A stretch of 36,445 nucleotides of DNA from Crocinitomicaceae bacterium (lineage in GTDB: Bacteria; Bacteroidota; Bacteroidia; Flavobacteriales_D; Crocinitomicaceae), in NCBI GenBank assembly GCA_017983465.1, contig JAGOBK010000010.1:1-36445 (forward strand), written 5' to 3'. Position 1 is the stretch's first letter. The number at the start of each line of letters is the position of its first letter. Both the position numbers and the translations under genes were made by a program. Shown piece by piece: positions 31,829-36,445 of the stretch. A model generated the notes under the pieces. The model saw only the letters and a program-made list of their open reading frames with translations. It did not search any database and had not been told where the DNA came from.

Positions 31829-32332
31829 ATGCGTGTAATTGCCTCCTTTTTCATATTGATTTCAGCATTGACTTATGGTCAAAGCGAACGAGCGATTTTA
31901 TATGCACAAGCGACAGAATTTGGATACCGAAATCAATTCAAAGAAGCGGAGAACGTTCTATCCAAGGTAATCACGTTATTCCCTAAAGATTCCATTGCCT
32001 ATTTTGACAGAGCGATTATGCGTGAAAACTTGGGTGATACGATTGGAGCTATAGCTGATTTAACAATGGAAATAGAAATTGATCCAAATAGTGCGGATAA
32101 TTACTTTTTACGTGGAATCCTTTACCAAAAAACGAAAATGTATCAAGAAGCATTGGCAGATTTTAAAAAGGTGACACGAATTGACAACGGCAATGCAGAC
32201 GCTTATTTTTATTCCGCTCAATTATACCTGATGCTAGAGAAGAACAAGAATCAAATCAAAAGGTTATTGAAAAAGTGCCTGAAAATTAATTCAAATCATC
32301 TAGAAGCAGGAAAATTATTAAAGGTAGTTTGA
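31829..32332 (+). CDS. Periplasmic TPR protein
   Basis: I use the ATG at 31829 (MRVIASFFILISALTYGQS), giving a signal peptide and 167 residues; the upstream TTG start would run inside the cytochrome gene. Three to four tetratricopeptide repeats follow (ATEFGYRNQFKEAENVLSKV, DSIAYFDRAIMRENLGDTIG, ADNYFLRGILYQKTKMYQEA, ADAYFYSAQLYLMLEKNKNQ). TPR domains mediate protein contacts. It lies 10 bp after the cytochrome gene, the last member of that operon; a separate promoter (TACCTTTG at 32382) starts the next gene. Confidence 0.88.
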   Translation: MRVIASFFILISALTYGQSERAILYAQATEFGYRNQFKEAENVLSKVITLFPKDSIAYFDRAIMRENLGDTIGAIADLTMEIEIDPNSADNYFLRGILYQKTKMYQEALADFKKVTRIDNGNADAYFYSAQLYLMLEKNKNQIKRLLKKCLKINSNHLEAGKLLKVV

Positions 32333-32381
32333 GGATGTTTATGATCTGAATATACTGTAAGTTATTCTTTAATATTTTCAA

Positions 32382-32389
32382 TACCTTTG
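32382..32389 (+). promoter_or_regulatory. -7 box of the DUF2271 gene
   Basis: TACCTTTG, exact TAnnTTTG, 19 bp before the ATG at 32409. Confidence 0.55.
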
Positions 32390-32408
32390 TAATCAATAAA
32401 CAACTATC

Positions 32409-33197
32409 ATGAAATCTACCATTTTAACAATCGCCTTATTTGCTAGTCACTTATTGACCGCGCAAACACAAGGCACATTGACATTATCTTTCACGCAAAC
32501 ACCTCATACATCATACCAAGGGACAAAAAATGTAATGGCTGTTTGGATTGAATCAAGCACAGGAACTTTTGTAAAAACACGCGCACGCAACGCTGGCGGA
32601 GGAACGTCAGACCATTTACCTGTTTGGGCAGTAAAATCAGGTGGTTCTGCTGGCAATTGTTTAACATCAAGTTGTAATACAGTTGGAGCAATTACAGGCG
32701 CGACCTTGAATAATTTCTCCACGAGAAACTTTAGTTGGGATGGAACGGATGCTTCGGGAAATGTGGTGGCAGATGGAACGTATAAAATCACCGTTGAAAG
32801 CACGTGGAATCATGGTTCAGCGGCAACAACTACTCGTTCATACACTTTTGTGAAAGGAACAACTGCGGATGTTCAAACGCCCGCTGCTGACGCAAACTTC
32901 ACAGGAATTTCCTTAGCATGGAATCCTGGTGCAGTAGGTATGGAAGAAAAATCGTCAGATATGATTGTTTCCATTCAGCCAAATCCAAGTTTAAACGGAG
33001 TCTTTCATGTTGAGTTTAATTATGCGATCAGCGTCTCTGCCGTAAACCTGGCTGGTGAAGAAGTGTATACCGAAGACGTACAAATGAACGAGGTTTCTAA
33101 AACAGTGAATTTATCCAACTTGACAAGTGGCGTTTACTTTATTTGTGTAACTAATGGTACATCTGTATCAAAACACAAGGTAGTGATCAACAAATAA
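32409..33197 (+). CDS. DUF2271 domain protein with T9SS sorting domain
   Basis: A 262-residue secreted protein, signal peptide MKSTILTIALFASHLLTAQT. Residues about 22-155 match DUF2271: KNVMAVWIESSTGTFVKTRA, SDHLPVWAVKSGG, VGAITGATL, FSWDGTDASGNVVADGTYKI, TVESTWNHGSAATTTRSYTF. The TGAT at 96-99 resembles the (S/T)GAT motif modified by ApbE flavin transferases. Residues about 185-262 (SIQPNPSLNGVFHVEF to KHKVVINK) are a T9SS type A sorting domain, which is unusual for the family and would send it to the cell surface. It is convergent with apbE across a shared terminator. Functional inference: a flavin-carrying surface redox protein, unproven. Confidence 0.82.
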   Translation: MKSTILTIALFASHLLTAQTQGTLTLSFTQTPHTSYQGTKNVMAVWIESSTGTFVKTRARNAGGGTSDHLPVWAVKSGGSAGNCLTSSCNTVGAITGATLNNFSTRNFSWDGTDASGNVVADGTYKITVESTWNHGSAATTTRSYTFVKGTTADVQTPAADANFTGISLAWNPGAVGMEEKSSDMIVSIQPNPSLNGVFHVEFNYAISVSAVNLAGEEVYTEDVQMNEVSKTVNLSNLTSGVYFICVTNGTSVSKHKVVINK

Positions 33198-33218
33198 GAT
33201 TTTTTATCAAAACATTTT

Positions 33219-33244
33219 AAAAGGGGAGCTTGCTCCCCTTTTTT
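33219..33244. terminator. Bidirectional terminator between DUF2271 and apbE
   Basis: aaaaggggagc-tt-gctccccttttt, a perfect stem with A and T runs, 21 bp after the DUF2271 stop and reaching the last codon of apbE. Confidence 0.9.
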
Positions 33245-34241
33245 ATTGCTCATCAGCAATCCAATCAATTAGTTTGGGAGTAATGTAAACTTGATATTTT
33301 CCATCTTCATCACTGTAAATTAAATACGCTTGAATTTCAGGATGATCGGCTAAAAACAGTTTTGCTTTGTCCAAGCCCATGACTAAAATCGCCGTGGCCA
33401 ATGCATCTGAAGAAATGCATTTATCCGTAAAAATGGAGACGCTGAGTAATTGATTACTCGTTGGTTTTCCTGTTTTCGGGTCAATGTGATGAGCAATCTT
33501 AACGCCATTTTCGACAGTAAATTTGCGGTAGTTTCCCGAGGTAGCCACGCCAATATTTTCAATTTGAAAGATGACGTTCAGTGGATTAACATTGGTTTTA
33601 TTTTCAATGGGTTGCTCCAATCCAATGTACCATGGAAGTCCGTCCCTCTGACCATGCGCATACACTTCTCCTCCTATTTCCACCACGAAAGAGGTAATTC
33701 CTTTAGAGAGGAGCAAATCCGAAACTAGATCAACGGAATATCCTTGGGCAAAGGCATTGAAGTCAAGAGATACTCGCGGATCACTCTTAGTTATCTTACC
33801 GCGAGTTAAAGTGATTTTCTCAAATCCAACAAATGTCAACAAGCTGTCGATTTTTGCTTGTTCCAATTTGTCCTTTTTTTCCGGACCGAATCCCCAAGCA
33901 TTTACCAATGGATAAACTGTTGGATCAAATGCACCATCGGTTAATTTCCAAATTTCCTTTGCTTTTAAAAAACACGCATCAAAATAGTCATCTGTTTTTC
34001 CATGTTTCTCGTTGTGATTGATTTTTGAAATCAATGAATTGGACTGATACGTTGAAACGGACTGATCGAAGCGTTTCAATAAACGCTCAATGTCTTTGTG
34101 TAGGTTTCGATTCTTTGAATCGAAATATTGAATATGATAAGTCGTTCCTTGTGCGTGACCTTCAAGATAGATTGCCTCTTCTTGCGCAAAGAGGAGCGTT
34201 GAGATCGAAAGAATCATCAAGAAAAAATGTATTTTTTTCAT
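33243..34241 (-). CDS. apbE: FAD:protein FMN transferase ApbE
   Basis: I use the ATG at 34241 (MKKIHFFLMILSISTLLFAQ), 332 residues with a signal peptide and no lipobox, so a soluble periplasmic enzyme. ApbE attaches FMN from FAD to Thr/Ser of target proteins. Motifs in order: EGHAQGTTYHIQYF near 24, GAFDPTVYPLVNAWGFGP near 104, SLDFNAFAQGYSVDLV (usual AKG replaced by AQG), EIGGEVYAHG, the metal/FAD segment IAHHIDPKTGKPT and the final SSDALATAILVMG. TACCTTCG four bases before the start is a near-consensus -7 box. No NqrC-, RnfG- or PepSY-type substrate lies in the window; the convergent DUF2271 gene is the best candidate partner. Confidence 0.94.
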   Translation of the reverse strand: MKKIHFFLMILSISTLLFAQEEAIYLEGHAQGTTYHIQYFDSKNRNLHKDIERLLKRFDQSVSTYQSNSLISKINHNEKHGKTDDYFDACFLKAKEIWKLTDGAFDPTVYPLVNAWGFGPEKKDKLEQAKIDSLLTFVGFEKITLTRGKITKSDPRVSLDFNAFAQGYSVDLVSDLLLSKGITSFVVEIGGEVYAHGQRDGLPWYIGLEQPIENKTNVNPLNVIFQIENIGVATSGNYRKFTVENGVKIAHHIDPKTGKPTSNQLLSVSIFTDKCISSDALATAILVMGLDKAKLFLADHPEIQAYLIYSDEDGKYQVYITPKLIDWIADEQ

Positions 34242-34268
34242 GAATCGAAGGTAGGGAATATCTAACAA

Positions 34269-35294
34269 TTAGAGATTGATGTTCGAAGCCTTACTTGCGT
34301 AAAATCCTTTTAATTGAATGATTTCTTCTTTCAATTCTGTAAAGTCACGTGTTTTCCCCATCGCCTTATAGCAAAGTAGTAAATACCAATGTTGCTCTTC
34401 GTCGAAATTATCAAACTTTGCTAAATCAATGACCCTAAGGCGTTGTTCACATAAGTTGAATTGCTTCAAATTATAGAGGCAAAGGGAAGAATAAAAAAGT
34501 GCATTGACATCATCAGGGTAGGTAGATAGGATTTGATCAAAGCTAATTAATGCCGCTTTATACTCCCCTCGATTAAAATCCGAAAGTGTGTTACTTAAAT
34601 AGTTCATGTAACTGACATCCAAAAAGTCCTTTTGATTGGCTCCTGCTATCGGGCTCTCTTGTGCCGCCGGTGTTCCAGTCAGTAAATCAGTCTTTTCTTG
34701 ACGAGTTTTTTTTCGGTAATACCTGTAATCTAACACTTTTAAATCCTGAACGTAAGTTTCCAGGGCAAAATATCTTCGACTTTTCAGTGGATTGCGATCG
34801 ATTTTCCCAATACTGCGCAATGGAAGTTGAACAAGTTCTTCTGTTGGAAATACTGGATTTTCATTCTTTTGAAAAATAGTCCCTTTATCCTTTGCCTTAA
34901 ATTCTCTTTGGATTTTATTAGGCAAAAGTACTTTCTCTTTAGGTAGAACAATTAAGGAATGAAGTTTCTCCGCTGGAATACGCTCTACTAGTAATGAACT
35001 GATATTTGGTTTGGGTCTTGTTTTATTCGTTGTCTGATCATGCGAAGTGAGATAAATCAAAAGTGCTGCTAGTGAAACGATCAGAACACTCGAAATTTTC
35101 CATATGATATTTCTTTTACGGTAATAACGTTTGTCCAGTCTTTTCATGGAATGCAAAGTGGAAGTATTTTCCGCGAATCCATCCAGGGCATCTGAAAGAA
35201 AGGGATCCTTCAAACTTTGCTGTTCTAGCGCATGTTTTTCACGTGAAGACATCCGCGTAAAATAAGACAAGAATACGTTTCGATTATTTTTCAT
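34269..35294 (-). CDS. Membrane-anchored probable anti-sigma/TPR protein
   Basis: 341 residues from the ATG at 35294 (an ATG at 35303 is possible). The N-terminal MSSREKHALEQQSLKDPFLS followed by DALDGF is the motif found at the start of Bacteroidota anti-sigma-like membrane proteins that follow ECF sigma genes. One membrane helix (about 64-84, IWKISSVLIVSLAALLIYL), a low-complexity middle, and a C-terminal TPR-like region (DDVNALFYSSLCLYNLKQFN, EEQHWYLLLCYKAMGKTRDF). Its start lies inside the last codons of the sigma gene (11-bp overlap), so the two are translationally coupled. Likely binds the sigma factor at the cytoplasmic side and senses an envelope signal; no direct evidence. Confidence 0.8.
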   Translation of the reverse strand: MKNNRNVFLSYFTRMSSREKHALEQQSLKDPFLSDALDGFAENTSTLHSMKRLDKRYYRKRNIIWKISSVLIVSLAALLIYLTSHDQTTNKTRPKPNISSLLVERIPAEKLHSLIVLPKEKVLLPNKIQREFKAKDKGTIFQKNENPVFPTEELVQLPLRSIGKIDRNPLKSRRYFALETYVQDLKVLDYRYYRKKTRQEKTDLLTGTPAAQESPIAGANQKDFLDVSYMNYLSNTLSDFNRGEYKAALISFDQILSTYPDDVNALFYSSLCLYNLKQFNLCEQRLRVIDLAKFDNFDEEQHWYLLLCYKAMGKTRDFTELKEEIIQLKGFYASKASNINL

Positions 35295-35865
35295 GACCTT
35301 CATTTCTTTTTTCTAGAAGCAACTTTAGATTTCTTCGTCCATTCTGTAAATGACTTTTCACCTCTTTAAGACTATAAGATGTAATGCTCGCTACTTCCTC
35401 GTAGCTCTTTTTTTGCAAATAGAAAAGTTGAATACAAATGCGCTGTTCTTGTTTTAACTCTTCAAATACCATAATCAAGCTTTCGATCAACTCATCTTTT
35501 TCCAGTTTTTCATCTAAGCGTTGATCACCGTCATCATAAAGGATGTCATCATCCTTCAATTCTACATTCATTTTATTGGCACGAATGAACATCAAACTAC
35601 TATTACGAGCGGATACATATAACCAACTTTTAAAATGTTGTACCTGATGATGAAGTAACTTTTCTGTCAAGGAAGCAAATAAAGACAATGTAAGGTCTTC
35701 CGCATTTTCATTTTGTTTGACATATTTCATGCATACACCAAATACCATATGAGCATATCTTTGATATAGTTCATCGATGCAATGAGTCCATTGCTTTTCC
35801 TTGTAAAGAGAAATAATATCCTCATCACTTAGTTTGCGCAAATATGTCCTTCTGTTTAATAGCAT
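35284..35865 (-). CDS. ECF sigma-70 family RNA polymerase sigma factor
   Basis: A 193-residue sigma factor. Region 2 is seen in CIDELYQRYAHMVFGVCMKY and VKQNENAEDLTLSLFASLTE (region 2.3-2.4 with HFKSWLYVSARN), and region 4 in LIMVFEELKQEQRICIQLFY followed by the helix-turn-helix KKSYEEVASITSYSLKEVKS. The long linker between them is acidic (KDDDILYDDGDQRLDEKLEK). It is followed by an overlapping membrane protein with the anti-sigma-type N-terminus. A housekeeping-type promoter (TTTG, 20 bp, CATCTTTG) lies just upstream, the -7 box six bases before the ATG. Confidence 0.92.
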   Translation of the reverse strand: MLLNRRTYLRKLSDEDIISLYKEKQWTHCIDELYQRYAHMVFGVCMKYVKQNENAEDLTLSLFASLTEKLLHHQVQHFKSWLYVSARNSSLMFIRANKMNVELKDDDILYDDGDQRLDEKLEKDELIESLIMVFEELKQEQRICIQLFYLQKKSYEEVASITSYSLKEVKSHLQNGRRNLKLLLEKRNEGHEK

Positions 35866-35871
35866 CTAAAA

Positions 35872-35903
35872 CAAAGATGCAAGATTTATAGCTTTTCCAC
35901 AAA
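35872..35903 (-). promoter_or_regulatory. Promoter of the ECF sigma operon
   Basis: Minus-strand TTTG (35900-35903), a 20-bp spacer and CATCTTTG (35872-35879, one base from consensus). The sigma ATG is six bases downstream, so the message is probably leaderless. Confidence 0.55.
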
Positions 35904-36204
35904 AGAAGTGTCTTTTAGTTTTCGTATTGGACCTTATATATAGTATAAGTAATATATCAAGTATTTGCCCTGATGTTTGACGGAAAAGCAATTTTGAGTA
36001 GAAATTAATTATTTTTTCGAAAATAATTTGAAGATCATATTTCACTAGAAAGGTTGTAAATTAATATCAGGCCTTTTTGTGGACATATAAAAATCAATTA
36101 CTTACGATTTATTTTCAAATAAAAAGAAACCTTTTTAATACTTCTCCGTTATAACTCCTCGGGTCGTGAGACAAAAAAAAATAAAAAAAACTTTTGAAAA
36201 AGTG
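35904..36204. other. AT-rich region upstream of the rRNA operon
   Basis: About 300 bp with no gene. Runs of A and T, especially 36171-36190 just before the rRNA promoter, could act as an UP-type element for the alpha subunit. Nothing else is recognised. Confidence 0.5.
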
Positions 36205-36234
36205 TTGCAGATCCAAAAAGAGTACATATCTTTG
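36205..36234 (+). promoter_or_regulatory. rRNA operon promoter
   Basis: TTG (36205-36207), a 19-bp spacer and TATCTTTG (36227-36234), preceded by A-tracts. The predicted start near 36240 gives a leader of about 180 nt. The same TATCTTTG box and similar spacing are used by the two tRNA genes in this window. Confidence 0.85.
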
Positions 36235-36240
36235 CACCCC

Positions 36241-36418
36241 GCAAGTGAGATAAACAACGGTTAATCTAGCGGTAATAAAGTCTTAAAGTTAATTAGAATG
36301 TGAGTTCTACTAACGTCAAAAGAAGTTCTTTGAAGTATTGAGAAATAAGGAAACAGCGTTTTTAAGAAAAGAACATAATAAACATACTCGAGCTCTTATG
36401 AAAATTCAAAGTTATTAT
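36241..36418 (+). other. rRNA leader
   Basis: Transcribed spacer before 16S. It contains agttctttgaagtattgaga (36323-36342), the conserved Bacteroidota pre-16S segment, and alternating A-rich blocks likely to take part in the 16S processing stem and antitermination. Confidence 0.7.
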
Positions 36419-36445
36419 ACAACGGAGAGTTTGATCCTGGCTCAG
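36419..36445 (+). rRNA. rrs: 16S ribosomal RNA, 5' end only
   Basis: The window ends with acaacggagagtttgatcct followed by ggctcag, the universal 16S 5' sequence (the 27F primer site). Only about 27 bases are present; the exact 5' end is estimated by comparison with Bacteroidota 16S ends. Confidence 0.97.

Overview
The window is chromosomal DNA from a low-GC member of the Bacteroidota, most likely Flavobacteriales; a Fluviicola/Crocinitomicaceae-like genome is my guess, not something shown here. The evidence is promoters of the Bacteroidota type (TTG or TTTG, a 19-21 bp spacer, then TAnnTTTG), no Shine-Dalgarno tracts, at least four secreted proteins with a type IX secretion (T9SS) C-terminal sorting domain, DUF3098 next to ftsX, DUF5777, Porin_O_P, and an ECF sigma gene followed by a membrane-anchored protein with the DPFLSDALDGF-type N-terminus. 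The right edge stops 27 bases into a 16S rRNA gene.

Layout. 1-2319 (-): a large secreted protein cut by the left edge. 2373-5472 (+): group III truncated haemoglobin, then the tight set ftsX / DUF3098 / uppP / truB. 5462-6506: a 55-aa ORF, a four-helix-bundle (S23/IVS-like) gene bracketed by GA-rich and CT-rich inverted repeats, and tRNA-Leu(CAA). 6594-13150: a Ppx/GppA enzyme, a T9SS cargo protein, a translationally coupled metallophosphoesterase/glycosyltransferase pair, a 14-bp tandem repeat, and ppk1. 13484-16932: a beta-helix T9SS cargo protein, two small envelope proteins, and a small beta-rich protein ahead of an OsmC protein. 16956-18985: a quinone-oxidoreductase-like gene and a divergent HxlR regulator enclosed by direct repeats derived from the 3' end and terminator of the adjacent initiator tRNA gene. 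19122-23046: metG and a PA-domain T9SS protein. 23164-26916: a phosphate block (PiT transporter, DUF47 partner, divergent Porin_O_P porin). 26966-29593: superoxide dismutase and a YgiQ-type radical SAM protein. 29655-34241: DUF5777 barrel, YceI, membrane protein, one-haem cytochrome lipoprotein, TPR protein, then DUF2271-T9SS convergent with ApbE. 34269-35865: ECF sigma factor with a probable anti-sigma/TPR partner. 35866-36445: rRNA promoter, leader and 16S start.

Themes. Phosphate handling recurs (Ppx-like enzyme, PPK1, PiT, DUF47, Porin_O_P). A periplasmic/outer-membrane redox group at 29.6-34.2 kb may be built around an ApbE flavin transferase and a DUF2271 protein with a TGAT motif. The most unusual local structures are the repeat-bracketed four-helix-bundle gene, the tRNA-fMet-associated qor/hxlR cassette with a 17-bp duplicated operator candidate, and the frequent placement of the -7 box only 4-6 nt before the start codon, which suggests many leaderless mRNAs.
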